Source: Blastococcus sp. DSM 46786 (lineage in GTDB: Bacteria; Actinomycetota; Actinomycetes; Mycobacteriales; Geodermatophilaceae). Taken from it: a DNA stretch of 64,000 nucleotides. The notes under the pieces were generated by a model. It ran no database searches. It worked only from the letters and a program-made list of their open reading frames with translations, and was not told the origin of the DNA. Numbering within the stretch: position 1 is the first letter of the stretch; each line of letters opens with the position of its first letter. The stretch is taken from NCBI RefSeq assembly GCF_900109665.1, contig NZ_FOAO01000014.1, forward strand, positions 62,001 through 126,000, given 5' to 3'. This document shows positions 27,484-37,975 of this stretch, piece by piece. The position numbers and the translations under genes are program-made.

Positions 27484-28445
27484 GATCTCGTCCCGGGCGT
27501 CTCGGTGGATGGTGGGGCGGCGGTGGCGCCGCTGTCGTCGGCGGCCCCGGCGGGGGCCGGGGCGGCGGAGTGGTGCGCGGTGTAGGACTCCGACGGGCTC
27601 TCCTCGTCCCCGGAACCGAGGTAGGCGCGGATGACCTCCGGGTCGTTCTGCACCTCGGCGGGGGTGCCGTCGGCGATCCGGCGGCCGAAGTCGAGCACCG
27701 TGACCCGGTCGGCCAGGGACATGACCATCCCCATGTCGTGCTCGACGAGGACGATCGAGATCCCGAGCGCCGCCCGGATCTCCCGGATTGCCCCGGCCAT
27801 CCGGGCGGTCTCCTCGGCGTTCATGCCGGCGACCGGCTCGTCGAGCAGCAGCAGCCGCGGCTCGGTGCAGAGGGCCCGGGCCACCTCCACCCGCTTCTGG
27901 TCGCCGTAGGAGAGCACCCCGACCGGCGTGTGCAGCTTGTCGCCCAGGTCCAGGAACTCGGCGATCTCGTGGACCCGCTCCCCGTGCCGCTTGCCCTCCC
28001 GGGTCGCCCTCGGCAGCCGCAGCCCGGCGGCGATGAACCCGGCCTTGGTCAGGTGGTGGCGGCCCAGCATGAGGTTCTCGCCCACGGTCTGGGTGCCCGA
28101 CAGGGCGATGTTCTGGAACGCCCGGGCCACGCCGACGTCGGCGATCTTGTGCGGGACCATCTGGTCGAGCCGGACGTCGCCGAAGTGGACCTGCCCCTCA
28201 GCGGCCTTGTAGACCCCCGACAGGACGTTGAACATCGTCGACTTGCCCGCACCGTTGGGCCCGATGATCGCGTGGATCGCCCCGGGGACGACGGTGAACG
28301 AGACGTCGGAGAGCGCCTTGATGGCCCCGAACCGCACGCTGACGTTCTCGACCTCCAGGGCCGGGATCTCCGGTCCGGCAGCCGTTCCGTCCGCCGCCGG
28401 CGCGGCCGCGGAAGCTCCGGCCGCGGAGGCTCCGGCCGCGGTCAT
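27480..28445 (-). CDS. livG: Branched-chain amino-acid ABC transporter ATPase LivG
   Basis: 321 residues. I use the ATG at 28445, which overlaps the livF stop as ATGA; a GTG 9 bases further upstream is also in frame. The first 30 residues are an Ala-rich linker. Walker A is GPNGAGKST (about 60-68), the signature is LSYGDQKRVEVARAL, which has Tyr-Gly-Asp in place of the usual SGGQ, and Walker B is LLLLDEPVAGMN. The LivG-type VEHDMGMVMSLADRVTVLDFG follows. A C-terminal tail of about 45 residues is Ala/Ser/Pro-rich and unusual. Confidence 0.92.
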   Translation of the reverse strand: MTAAGASAAGASAAAPAADGTAAGPEIPALEVENVSVRFGAIKALSDVSFTVVPGAIHAIIGPNGAGKSTMFNVLSGVYKAAEGQVHFGDVRLDQMVPHKIADVGVARAFQNIALSGTQTVGENLMLGRHHLTKAGFIAAGLRLPRATREGKRHGERVHEIAEFLDLGDKLHTPVGVLSYGDQKRVEVARALCTEPRLLLLDEPVAGMNAEETARMAGAIREIRAALGISIVLVEHDMGMVMSLADRVTVLDFGRRIADGTPAEVQNDPEVIRAYLGSGDEESPSESYTAHHSAAPAPAGAADDSGATAAPPSTETPGTRS

Positions 28446-29239
28446 GCCGTCCACCGGGACAGCGTCTTGCGGGTCACCACGGGGCTGAACTCATCGGCCT
28501 GCTCGCTCTCGTGGCCGAGGTAGAGCCGCTGCACCTCGTCGGTCCGGGAGAGCTCCTGCGCGTCGCCGGAGAGCGACACCTGCCCCACCTCCAGGACGTA
28601 GGCCAGGTCGGCGACCCCGAGCGCCATGGTCGCGTTCTGCTCGACGAGCAGGACCGACGTGCCCTGCCGGTTGATCTCGGCGATCACCTCGCCGATCTGG
28701 CCGATGATCCGCGGCGCCAGCCCCAGGGACGGCTCGTCGAGGAGGAGCACCTTCGGGCTGGCCATCAGTGCGCGGCCGATGGCGAGCATCTGCTGCTCAC
28801 CACCGGAGAGCAGGCCTGCCCTCTGCGTGCGGCGCTCCTGGAGCACGGGGAACATGTCGTAGACACGGTCCTGGGCCTTGCCCTTGGCCGTCTTGTCCTT
28901 GTTGCCCATCCCCCCGGCCCGCAGGTTCTCCTCGACCGTGAGCCGGCCGAAGATGCGCCGCCCCTCGGGCACCTGCACGAGGCCGAGGTGGACCGCCTGG
29001 GCCGGGTCGCGGGAGCCGATGTCGGTGCCGTCGAAGGTCACGCTCCCCGAATCGATCTTCCCCCGGTGCAGCCGCAGCGTTCCGGAGATGGTGCGCAGCA
29101 GCGTCGTCTTCCCGGCGCCGTTGCTGCCGAGGACGGCCACGACCTTGCCGTCGGGTACCTCCATGGACACCCCGCGCACGGCCTGCACTGCGCCGCCGTA
29201 GGTGACGTGCAACGACTCGATGCTCAGCACGGCGAGCAC
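28442..29239 (-). CDS. livF: Branched-chain amino-acid ABC transporter ATPase LivF
   Basis: 265 residues from GTG 29239, with GGAG 5 bases upstream; a second GTG lies at 29230. Walker A GSNGAGKTT, Q-loop region VQVPEGRRIFGRLTVEENL, signature LSGGEQQMLAIGRAL, Walker B VLLLDEPSLGLAP and switch His region LVEQNATMALGVAD match LivF. It is the first gene of the operon livF-livG-livH-livM-binding protein, each overlapping or nearly touching the next. Confidence 0.92.
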   Translation of the reverse strand: MLAVLSIESLHVTYGGAVQAVRGVSMEVPDGKVVAVLGSNGAGKTTLLRTISGTLRLHRGKIDSGSVTFDGTDIGSRDPAQAVHLGLVQVPEGRRIFGRLTVEENLRAGGMGNKDKTAKGKAQDRVYDMFPVLQERRTQRAGLLSGGEQQMLAIGRALMASPKVLLLDEPSLGLAPRIIGQIGEVIAEINRQGTSVLLVEQNATMALGVADLAYVLEVGQVSLSGDAQELSRTDEVQRLYLGHESEQADEFSPVVTRKTLSRWTA

Positions 29240-29626
29240 CTCGTCTCCGCGCCGCCGGACGGCGCTGGACCGAGCGGGCGACGGAGGGTGGCCGGCGACG
29301 TCGCGGGGGCCGTGGTGCCGGGCCGGGCGGTGGCCGCGGGCGCTGCCGCCGGTCGCCGCCCGGCACGGCGACGACGGCGCATGCGCCCCGATCGGAGGGT
29401 GCGGCTCGTGCCGGACGCACGACCGGTGAGTGAACTGGCACACATGGGCCGTGACTCTAGGGGTAGATCAGGTGATCGAGATCACCCGAACGGTCACGGA
29501 TCGGTCACCTTGCTGCCGAGCGCCCCCGGATCGTCGTCCGGTGTGCCCGGACCACACCCGCAGGCCGGGAGCCGCGTGCGGTGAGCACGTTGCGCCGGTC
29601 GGCCCGGTACGGCCTGCCGGCGCGGG
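29240..29626. other. Promoter region of the liv operon
   Basis: About 390 bases without a gene. A perfect palindrome, GGTGATC-GA-GATCACC at 29471-29486, lies just upstream of a minus-strand TAGAGT -10 box (29459-29454), placing it over the -35 region. Two GGTCAC half-repeats follow at about 29495-29510. I see no coding frame of merit. Confidence 0.55.
29471..29486. promoter_or_regulatory. Candidate operator of the liv operon
   Basis: Perfect inverted repeat, 7-base arms GGTGATC/GATCACC with 2 bases between, positioned about 235 bases before livF and next to the TAGAGT -10 box. The symmetry suggests a dimeric repressor or activator, unidentified. No regulator gene is adjacent to the operon. 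Confidence 0.5.
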
Positions 29627-31024
29627 TCAGGGGGTTCGCATCCCGGGGTCCCGGCGGCGCGCCGCGATCGGCGACCCGGTCCCGTTCTCGGGGGTGCGGA
29701 CGCCCGGCCGCTCCACGGGCGGGACGGGGTCGACGTCGTCGACACCCACGTGGATGGCGTCGAGCACGGCGGCGGCCCGGCGCCGCGACTGCTCGGGGGT
29801 CTCCCCCACGGTCATGACCTGCGCGAGACGCTCCGCCGGGCCGGTCGTGCGCCCCACGTCGGTGAGGACCTCGGCCACCACCAGACCGGGGATCGCGCCC
29901 GTGTCGCGGACGCCGGCCACCGCGCGCACCCGGCCGATCGCGTGGGCGGTCAGGTTCATCTGCGTGCACGCGCCCGCGACGCCGGCGCGTGCGGGGCCGG
30001 CAGGGGGCTCGCCGAGGAGCCGGGCCACCACGAGGTCGGCGGTGTCGATGCCGCTCACCTGGTCGACGCAGGTGTGCGCGCCGTCGCCGGCGAGACCGGT
30101 CGCGACATCGGCCAGCCGCGGACCGGCGGGGCCGAGGACGAACTCCAGGTGGAACGGCCCGGTGTCGTGGCCGACCGCCGCGAGCCAGCAGCGGACCCAG
30201 CCGACGGCGTGCGGTACGGGCGGCCGCGTCGTCGCGGTGCTGACCAGGTGGTCGTGCTGCGGCGGCGGGGTGGTGACGATCTCCGACCAGGCGAGGACGA
30301 CGTGGTCCCCGTCGCCGGAGAAACCGTCCGCCCCGAACCTGGGGCCGGGAACGTGCTCCTCGACGACCAGCCGAAGGCGGGGCAGCCCTTCCCACCTCCG
30401 GTCCGACCGCGCCAGGTGCCGGGCCGCCACCTCCCGCAGCTCCCGGTCGTCGGAGACGAGTGCGGCATCCCCCCCGCCGCCGCCCGCGACCGGCCGCACC
30501 ACGCAGGGGTACCCGACGGGAGAGGTCAGGTCTGGGGCGTCCGCGGCCACCTCCGCCCAGCGCACGTCGGCCAGGCCGGCCGCGGCGAGCGCCCGGCGCA
30601 GGGCGCCGCGGTTCCCGGCCAGCGTCGGCGACCCGGGCGTCGGACCGCGCAGCCCCAGCGTGCGAGCGGCGACGGCGGCCGGACCGGAGAACCGGGCGAC
30701 CGTGCTGGTCACCGCGGCCACCGTCCCCCCGAGCGGGTGCACCGCGCCGATGATCGCGAGGGCGTCCGCGGTGTCGCAGTCGACCCAGCGGTCGACCGCC
30801 CAGTCGAGGTCCTCGCCGTAGCCCTCGCGGTCCCGCGTCAGCACCGCCGTCCGCAAGCCCCGGGAGCGCGCCCGCTCGAGCACCGCCACTCCCGCCGCGT
30901 CCAGCCGCTCCCCTGCCGCGAGCTCCGGCCGCGCTGCCGTCGCGCGCACCTGCACCTCGACGGAGACGAACCATCGCTCGGCCACGACCCCGGCGGACCG
31001 GTCGCCGGGCACGGGCTCGGTCAT
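29627..31024 (-). CDS. ATP-grasp protein of unknown substrate
   Basis: 465 residues from ATG 31024. The fold order matches ATP-grasp amino-acid/peptide ligases (carnosine synthase or L-amino-acid ligase type): a Rossmann-like N-terminal part (30-150), then VGYPCVVRPVAGGGGGDAAL at about 165-190 as the ATP-binding loop, LRLVVEEHVPGPRFGADGF near 225, and HLEFVLGPAGPRLADVATGL near 310. In the last block the family ExNxR metal motif (EINPRxGG) is absent: the chain reads DVATGLAGD. It may therefore be inactive or use altered metal ligands. It is divergent from a flavoprotein; the substrate is unknown. Confidence 0.7.
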   Translation of the reverse strand: MTEPVPGDRSAGVVAERWFVSVEVQVRATAARPELAAGERLDAAGVAVLERARSRGLRTAVLTRDREGYGEDLDWAVDRWVDCDTADALAIIGAVHPLGGTVAAVTSTVARFSGPAAVAARTLGLRGPTPGSPTLAGNRGALRRALAAAGLADVRWAEVAADAPDLTSPVGYPCVVRPVAGGGGGDAALVSDDRELREVAARHLARSDRRWEGLPRLRLVVEEHVPGPRFGADGFSGDGDHVVLAWSEIVTTPPPQHDHLVSTATTRPPVPHAVGWVRCWLAAVGHDTGPFHLEFVLGPAGPRLADVATGLAGDGAHTCVDQVSGIDTADLVVARLLGEPPAGPARAGVAGACTQMNLTAHAIGRVRAVAGVRDTGAIPGLVVAEVLTDVGRTTGPAERLAQVMTVGETPEQSRRRAAAVLDAIHVGVDDVDPVPPVERPGVRTPENGTGSPIAARRRDPGMRTP

Positions 31025-31157
31025 GGCGCCTCCCCCCGTCGGCCGTTCGTTGCTCGGTGCACCGTACCGGCCGGTCGGTTTTCACGGAACGGCTTCGGCT
31101 GCGCCACCTCGGACGGCGGACGGGAAGCAGCGGCCTCGGCGGCCCGTTGCCGGTGAG

Positions 31158-32246
31158 GTGACCCCCGCTCCGCACGCCCGCGACGTCGTCGTCGTCGGCG
31201 CGGGGCAGGCCGGCCTCTCGACGGCCTGGGCGCTGGCCCGCCAGGGGTTCGAGCGGAGCATCGGGTTCGTCGTGCTCGACGGCGAGGACGGCCCCGGTGG
31301 CGCCTGGCGGCACCGCTGGCCCTCGCTGACGCTGGGCACCACCCACCGGGTGCACGAACTGCCGGGCCTGCCGTTCCGGCCCGGGGACGAGGCGGCGCCC
31401 GCAGTCGAGTCCGTTCCCGCCTACTTCGCCGAGTACGAGCGGCGCTTCGAGCTGCCCGTGGTCCGGCCGGTGCGCGTCACCGCCGTCGACCGGACCGACG
31501 ACGGCCGGTTCTCCGTCGTCACCGACCGGGGCACCTGGACCGCCCGCGCCGTCGTGAACGCCACCGGCACCTGGACCCGGCCGTTCGTGCCGCGCTACCC
31601 CGGGCAGGAGCTGTTCCGCGGGCGCCAGCTGCACACCGTGGACTACCGCTCCGCGGAGGAGTTCCGCGGGCAGCACGTCGTCGTGGTCGGCGGCGGCGCC
31701 TCGGCCACCCAGCTGCTCGCGGAGATATCCCGCGTCACCGGAACGACCTGGGTCACCCGCCGCCCGCCGGTCTGGCGCGAGGGCCCGTTCGACGAGCACG
31801 TCGGCCGCGCGGTGGTCGCCGAGGTGGAGAAGGCGGTGCGCGAGGGACGGCGGCCCGGCAGCGTCGTCGGGCTGACCGGGCTGCTCGTCAGCACGCCGTA
31901 CGTCCGGGAGGGGCTGGAGCGCGGGGTGCTCGAGCGGCTGCCGGTGTTCGACCGCATCACCCCCGAGGGCGTGGTGTGGGAGGACGGCCGCTCCCTCCGC
32001 GCCGACGTGATCCTCTGGGCCACCGGGTTCCGGGCGGCGGTCGGCCACCTCGCGCCGCTGCGGCTGCGCGAACCGGGCGGGGGATTCCGCGTGGAGAGCA
32101 CGCAGGTCGTCGGCGAACCACGCATCCACCTCGTCGGGTACGGCCCGTCCGCCAGCACGATCGGCGCCAACCGCGCCGGCCAGGCCGCCGCGCGCGCCCT
32201 GCGCCGGGAGCTGCACCCGGGGATGCCCCTGCCCCGCACGGCCTGA
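31158..32246 (+). CDS. FAD-dependent monooxygenase-like oxidoreductase
   Basis: 362 residues if started at GTG 31158, just before the first strand VVVVGAGQAGLSTAWALA. An ATG at 31023 would add 45 Pro/Arg-rich residues and overlap the opposite-strand ATP-grasp start codon. Two Rossmann motifs are seen: FAD-binding GAGQAG near the N-terminus, and VVVVGGGASATQLLAEIS near 175 for NADPH. The late ATGFR motif of flavin monooxygenases is present (WATGFRAA). Substrates of this group include amines, sulfides and ketones; none can be assigned. No clear ribosome binding site supports either start. Confidence 0.75.
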   Translation: MTPAPHARDVVVVGAGQAGLSTAWALARQGFERSIGFVVLDGEDGPGGAWRHRWPSLTLGTTHRVHELPGLPFRPGDEAAPAVESVPAYFAEYERRFELPVVRPVRVTAVDRTDDGRFSVVTDRGTWTARAVVNATGTWTRPFVPRYPGQELFRGRQLHTVDYRSAEEFRGQHVVVVGGGASATQLLAEISRVTGTTWVTRRPPVWREGPFDEHVGRAVVAEVEKAVREGRRPGSVVGLTGLLVSTPYVREGLERGVLERLPVFDRITPEGVVWEDGRSLRADVILWATGFRAAVGHLAPLRLREPGGGFRVESTQVVGEPRIHLVGYGPSASTIGANRAGQAAARALRRELHPGMPLPRTA

Positions 32247-32356
32247 CCTCCCAGGGACCTTTCAGGGTCCGATCAGGGCGCTCCCCGATGTGCCCGCACC
32301 CCCGCGGACGACAGGCTCCGGGGCATGACTTCCCGACCGCTCCCCGGAGGCCCGCG

Positions 32357-33283
32357 ATGATCGAGGCGCGGGGCCTGACCAAGAAGTACGGCGACCGCAC
32401 CGCCGTCGACGGCATCTCCTTCACCGTGCACCCGGGCCGGGTCACCGGCTTCCTCGGGCCCAACGGTGCCGGCAAGTCCACGACGATGCGCATGCTGCTG
32501 GGCCTGGACCGGCCCACCGCCGGCAGCATCACCGTGCACGGGCGCAGCTACGCCGACTTCCCCGCACCGCTGCGGCAGGTCGGCGCGCTGCTGGAGGCCC
32601 GCGCCCTGCACCCCGGGCGTTCGGCCCGCGACCACCTGCGCTGGATGGCGGCGAGCAACGGGCTGCCGGTGCGCCGCGTGGACGAGGTGCTCGACCTGGT
32701 CGGGCTCACCGACGTCGCCGGGCAGCGGGTGGGCCGCTTCTCCCTCGGCATGGGCCAGCGCCTCGGCATCGCCGTCGCCCTGTTGGGCGACCCGCCGGTC
32801 GTCGTGCTCGACGAGCCGGTCAACGGCCTGGACCCCGAGGGCATCCGCTGGGTGCGCACGCTGACCCGGCAGCTGGCCGCCGAGGGCCGCACCGTCTTCC
32901 TGTCCAGCCACCTGATGAGCGAGATGGCGCTCACCGCCGACCACCTCGTGGTCATCGGGCGGGGCCGGGTGCTGGCCGACTGCTCGATGCCCGACTTCAT
33001 CGCCGAGCACGCGGCCTCCTTCGTGCGGGTGCGCAGCCCGCAGCGGGCCGAGGTGGCCGAGCTGCTGCGCCGCGACGGCCTGGAGGTCACCGCCGTCGAC
33101 GACGAGCTGCGGGTGCAGGGCCGCGACGCCGCCGGCATCGGCGAGCTGGTCGGCCGGCAGGGGCACCTCCTGCACGAGCTCACCCTCGTCAGCTCCTCCC
33201 TCGAGGACGCCTTCATGACCCTCACCGCCGCGAGCGTCGAGTACACCGCGCGCGACCGGACCCCCGCAGGAGCCACCCGATGA
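32357..33283 (+). CDS. ABC-2 type exporter ATPase (CcmA/DrrA-like)
   Basis: 308 residues, ATG 32357 with GGAGG 8 bases upstream. Walker A GPNGAGKST near 39, a signature FSLGMGQRLGIAVALLG near 134 and Walker B VVVLDEPVNGLDP near 153 are intact, with the switch His in VFLSSHLMSEM. The C-terminal 90 residues are the extra domain seen in DrrA/BcrA-type ATPases. It is translationally coupled to a permease (ATGA overlap) and together they likely export a lipid or antibiotic, or act in bacitracin-like resistance. Confidence 0.9.
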   Translation: MIEARGLTKKYGDRTAVDGISFTVHPGRVTGFLGPNGAGKSTTMRMLLGLDRPTAGSITVHGRSYADFPAPLRQVGALLEARALHPGRSARDHLRWMAASNGLPVRRVDEVLDLVGLTDVAGQRVGRFSLGMGQRLGIAVALLGDPPVVVLDEPVNGLDPEGIRWVRTLTRQLAAEGRTVFLSSHLMSEMALTADHLVVIGRGRVLADCSMPDFIAEHAASFVRVRSPQRAEVAELLRRDGLEVTAVDDELRVQGRDAAGIGELVGRQGHLLHELTLVSSSLEDAFMTLTAASVEYTARDRTPAGATR

Positions 33284-34122
33284 CCGGAACCCTGAGCACT
33301 CCGGTGCCCGACACCGTCGCCCTGGACCCGAACCGGCACGTGCCCGGAGCCCGGGACCCCGGCTTCGCGCAGACCCTCCGCGCGGAGTGGGTCAAGTTCT
33401 GGTCGGTGCGCTCGACACCGTGGTCGATCGGCGCGCTGGTGGCCCTGGGCGCCGGGCTGACCGTGCTGGTGTGCGCGGTCAGCGCCGCGGACCTCGCGGA
33501 GGGCACCACCGGCGAGGCCGCGGGCTCCTTCATCACGTGGGGCATGACGGTCGCGCAGATCACCGCGATCGTGCTCGGCGCGCTCGTCGTCACCAGCGAG
33601 TACGGCACCGGCATGATCCGGGCGACGCTGACCGCGACCCCGCACCGCGGCCGGGTGCTGGCGGCCAAGGCGCTGGTCCTCACCGGGACGCTGTTCGTCG
33701 CCGGCACGGTCACCGCCGTCCTCGGCTACCTCGGTGGCAACTGGTTCCTCGAGCGGGAGGGCATCGGCCTGGCCCTCGGCGACGACGGGATCCTCCGCTC
33801 GCTGCTCGGCAGCGGTCTCTACATGGCCGGCATCGGCCTGTTCGCCGCCGCCGTCGGGCTGCTCGTGCGGCACACCGCCGCGGCGCTGTCGATCGTGCTG
33901 GCCCTGCTGCTGGTGGTCGGCAACATGGTGATGCTGCTGCCAGGGGCCTGGGGCGAGTGGGCCACGAAGCTGATGCCGGGCAACGCGGGCTCCGTCGTCG
34001 CCACGCCGGTGTCGTTCAACCCGGACCTGCTCGACCCGTGGACCGGGTTCGCCGTGTTCTGCGCCGAGGTGGCCGCCGTCCTGCTCGCCGGCTACCTGGT
34101 GCTGCGCCGGCGCGACGCCTGA
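33280..34122 (+). CDS. ABC-2 type exporter permease
   Basis: 280 residues from ATG 33280 overlapping the ATPase stop. About six helices: an initial cytosolic segment (to 45), then ALVALGAGLTVLVCAV, and a central EYGTGMIRATLTATPHRGRV that is typical of ABC-2 permeases of the DUF/NosY-like class. It ends RRRDA. The substrate is unknown. A 13-bp hairpin begins 15 bases after its stop. Confidence 0.85.
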   Translation: MTGTLSTPVPDTVALDPNRHVPGARDPGFAQTLRAEWVKFWSVRSTPWSIGALVALGAGLTVLVCAVSAADLAEGTTGEAAGSFITWGMTVAQITAIVLGALVVTSEYGTGMIRATLTATPHRGRVLAAKALVLTGTLFVAGTVTAVLGYLGGNWFLEREGIGLALGDDGILRSLLGSGLYMAGIGLFAAAVGLLVRHTAAALSIVLALLLVVGNMVMLLPGAWGEWATKLMPGNAGSVVATPVSFNPDLLDPWTGFAVFCAEVAAVLLAGYLVLRRRDA

Positions 34123-34136
34123 GCCCTGCGCACCCG

Positions 34137-34167
34137 CTGTGCCCCGGCCCCCGCGGCCGGGGCACAG
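34137..34167 (+). terminator. Hairpin after the ABC exporter, overlapping the next promoter
   Basis: A perfect 13-base-pair stem (CTGTGCCCCGGCC, 34137-34149, with 34155-34167) and a 5-base loop. It ends 8 bases before the GTG of the following small gene, so termination and the next gene's initiation share the same DNA. Confidence 0.75.
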
Positions 34168-34174
34168 TGGTGCG

Positions 34175-34513
34175 GTGACCACGCCCGACCCGGCCGCCGA
34201 GGGCCGCCGCCGCGCCGACGAACTCCTGACCGCCCTGACCGCGGGCGACGACGCCGCCGCCGAGCGGCTGCTCGCCGACCTGGACGAGATCCGCGACCTC
34301 GTGTTCGTGGGCGCCGGGCTCACCACGATCGCCCGCGCCGAGGGCCGGGCGCTGCCCACGGCCCAGCGCGCGCAGGCCAGCACCCGCCAGCTCAAGCTCG
34401 GGCAGGTACGCGACGCCAACCGCGACGACCCCGACGGGCTGCGCACCTGGCTGCGGCGCTCGGCCGAGGAGATCCTCTTCCTCCGCTCGCTGCACGCCGC
34501 CCGGCAGGGCTGA
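34175..34513 (+). CDS. Hypothetical helical protein
   Basis: 112 residues from GTG 34175. A rather acidic and Ala-rich helical chain: ADELLTALTAGDDAAAERLLADLDEI, then VFVGAGLTTIARAEGRALPT and a C-terminal EEILFLRSLHAAR. No cysteine, no membrane helix, no known domain. The start is 8 bases after a hairpin and lacks a ribosome binding site; it may be leaderless. It is convergent with, and 2 bases from, the next MFS gene. Confidence 0.55.
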   Translation: MTTPDPAAEGRRRADELLTALTAGDDAAAERLLADLDEIRDLVFVGAGLTTIARAEGRALPTAQRAQASTRQLKLGQVRDANRDDPDGLRTWLRRSAEEILFLRSLHAARQG

Positions 34514-34515
34514 GC

Positions 34516-35721
34516 TCAGCCGCGGGTGAGCGGGGCGCGGGCGGCCGCCTGCGCCAGCGGCAGCACCGCGGCCAGCACGACGGCGGACACGACGAACGTC
34601 CAGGGCAGGCCGGCCGCGCCGTAGGCGAACCCGAGCAGCAGCGCCCCGGCCGCCGTGCCGGCGTCGAAGGAGGCGTTCCACAGCGCGCTGGCCGCCGTCG
34701 TCCCCCGCTCCCCGGCCCGGGCGAAGGCCCGCAGCAGGGTCAGGTTCTGCACCGCGCCGAAGCCGGCGCCGAACAGCGCCGCGCCCAGCAGCACCCAGCC
34801 TGCGCCCCACCACAGCCCGGCGCCGGTGACCGCGAGCCCCACCGCGCCGACCAGCACCGACAGGGGCAGCAGCAGCGCGGTGCCCAGGCGGTCGGCCAGC
34901 ACGCCGGCCCGCCAGCGGGTCAGCGCACCGGTCAGCCCCCACAGCAGCAGGGCGGCGGTGGCCAGCAGCCCGCCGGGGCGGTCGATGGGCAGGAAGGTCA
35001 CGAAGCCGCCGCCGGCCGTCGTCACCACGAACAGCACCAGCGACGGCGCGAGGGCGGCGCGCACGGCGGCCCGCGCGTTGCCGGCCGGGGCGGGTTCCTC
35101 GCGGCCACCCGCCGCGCGCAGCAGCGCGGGCAGGAAGACCAGGCCCAGCACCGGTGCGGCCGCCAGCCAGGACAGCACCCCGATGTGCCCGCTCAGCACC
35201 AGCGCCACGCCCACGGGGACAGCGGCCATGTTCGGCAGCGCGATGGCCAGCCCGTACAGGCCGATGGATTCCCCGCGCCGCTCCGGTGGCGCCACCCGCG
35301 CCGCCAGGGTCGCGCCGAGGACGGTGATGACCGCGAACCCGGCGCCGCGCACGGCCGACAGCGCCGAGATCCAGGCGACGCCGTCGTCCAGCACGTAGAA
35401 CGGCGCCGGCACCCCCAGCGCGAGCAACCCCGCCACGAACACCGGGCCGGTGCCGAAGCGGTTCACGAACGCGGGCACGACCGACTGCACCGCGATGGTG
35501 ACGACGAGGAAGACCGCGGTCACCACCCCGGCCGTGCTCTCCGCCGCGCCGCCGGCCACCGCGTAGGCCGGGAGCGAGGCGAGCGTCAGGAAGTAGCTGA
35601 CGAAGCCCAGCGCCGTGACGCCGACCAGCGACTGCACCCCGCGCGACCGCCACAGGGGGGCCTGCACCTCCACCGCTCCCCCGCTCGCCGCTCCGTCGTC
35701 GATCCCGTGCCCGCCGATCAT
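34516..35721 (-). CDS. MFS transporter
   Basis: 401 residues from ATG 35721. Twelve helices. Recognisable segments are GVVTAVFLVVTIAVQSVVPAF (helix 2), the loop EFGTGPVF-like NRFGTGPVFVAGLL, GAGFAVITVLGATLAARVAPP and ERRGESIGLYGLAIALPNMA of helices 4-5, and a long central loop around 200. Similar proteins are predicted sugar or drug exporters, but no motif allows a substrate call. It lies 43 bases from the divergent DUF488 gene. Confidence 0.8.
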   Translation of the reverse strand: MIGGHGIDDGAASGGAVEVQAPLWRSRGVQSLVGVTALGFVSYFLTLASLPAYAVAGGAAESTAGVVTAVFLVVTIAVQSVVPAFVNRFGTGPVFVAGLLALGVPAPFYVLDDGVAWISALSAVRGAGFAVITVLGATLAARVAPPERRGESIGLYGLAIALPNMAAVPVGVALVLSGHIGVLSWLAAAPVLGLVFLPALLRAAGGREEPAPAGNARAAVRAALAPSLVLFVVTTAGGGFVTFLPIDRPGGLLATAALLLWGLTGALTRWRAGVLADRLGTALLLPLSVLVGAVGLAVTGAGLWWGAGWVLLGAALFGAGFGAVQNLTLLRAFARAGERGTTAASALWNASFDAGTAAGALLLGFAYGAAGLPWTFVVSAVVLAAVLPLAQAAARAPLTRG

Positions 35722-35764
35722 GACCCGCCGGGCGCCGCCGGCCGCGCCCGGGTAGGGAGGACAC

Positions 35765-36333
35765 GTGGGGTTGCTGACCGTGGGCCACGGGTCCGACGAC
35801 CGCGTCGCGCTGGGCACCCGGCTCACCGCGGCGGGGATCGACCTGCTGGTCGACGTGCGGCGGTTCCCCGGCAGCCGCGCCAACCCCGACGTGCGGCGGG
35901 AGGCGCTCGCCGGGTGGCTGCCCGAGGCGGGGATCGGTTACCGGTGGGAGGAGCGCCTCGGCGGCCGCCGCCGGTTGGCGCGCGACGAGCCGGTCGCCGA
36001 CGGGTGGTGGACCGTCGCCCAGTTCGCCGCGTACGCCGGCCACACCCGGACGCCGGAGTTCGCTGCCGCGCTGGACGAGGTGCTCGCCGCGGCGGCGGGC
36101 GCCACGGTGGCGGTGCTGTGCAGCGAGTACGTGTGGTGGCGCTGCCACCGGCGGCTGATCGCCGACGTCGCCGTCCTGGGCCGCGGCGTGGCCGTCGGGC
36201 ACCTGATGCCCGACGGCCGGGTGGCAGCCCACCGCCCGGCCGACGGCGCGAGGCCCGGCGACGACGGCCTCGTCCACTGGCCGGCTCCCCGTGTTGATCA
36301 GGTCACCTGGTCAACACGGACCCCAGCCGGGGG

Positions 36334-36352
<19 letters not shown>
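35765..36352 (+). CDS. DUF488 family protein
   Basis: 195 residues, GTG start after GGGAGG. The family motifs are clear: TVGHGSDD at the start, LVDVRRFPGSRANPDVRRE, then GYRWEERLGGRR, and the late LCSEYVWWRCHRRLIADVAV with a Cys and two His. The function is not established; some members resemble a nuclease-like fold. The last 20 residues cross a 31-base inverted repeat and overlap the stop of the opposite-strand P5C dehydrogenase gene by 19 bases, so the true protein may end sooner in relatives. Confidence 0.85.
36289..36319. repeat. 31-base inverted repeat inside the 3' end of the DUF488 gene
   Basis: Arms of 15 bases (36289-36303 and 36305-36319, beginning CCGTGTTGATCAGGT) around one central base, with one wobble pair. 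Located at the convergence of two genes, it can serve as a terminator for both. Confidence 0.75.
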
Positions 36353-37959
<1,607 letters not shown>

Positions 37960-37975
37960 GAGAAGACCTCTCGGT

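Noticed and set aside
31023-31157. Longer start (ATG 31023) of the flavoprotein
   Set aside because: It would overlap the divergent ATP-grasp start codon and add a Pro/Arg-rich tail ahead of the first beta strand. Not excluded outright.
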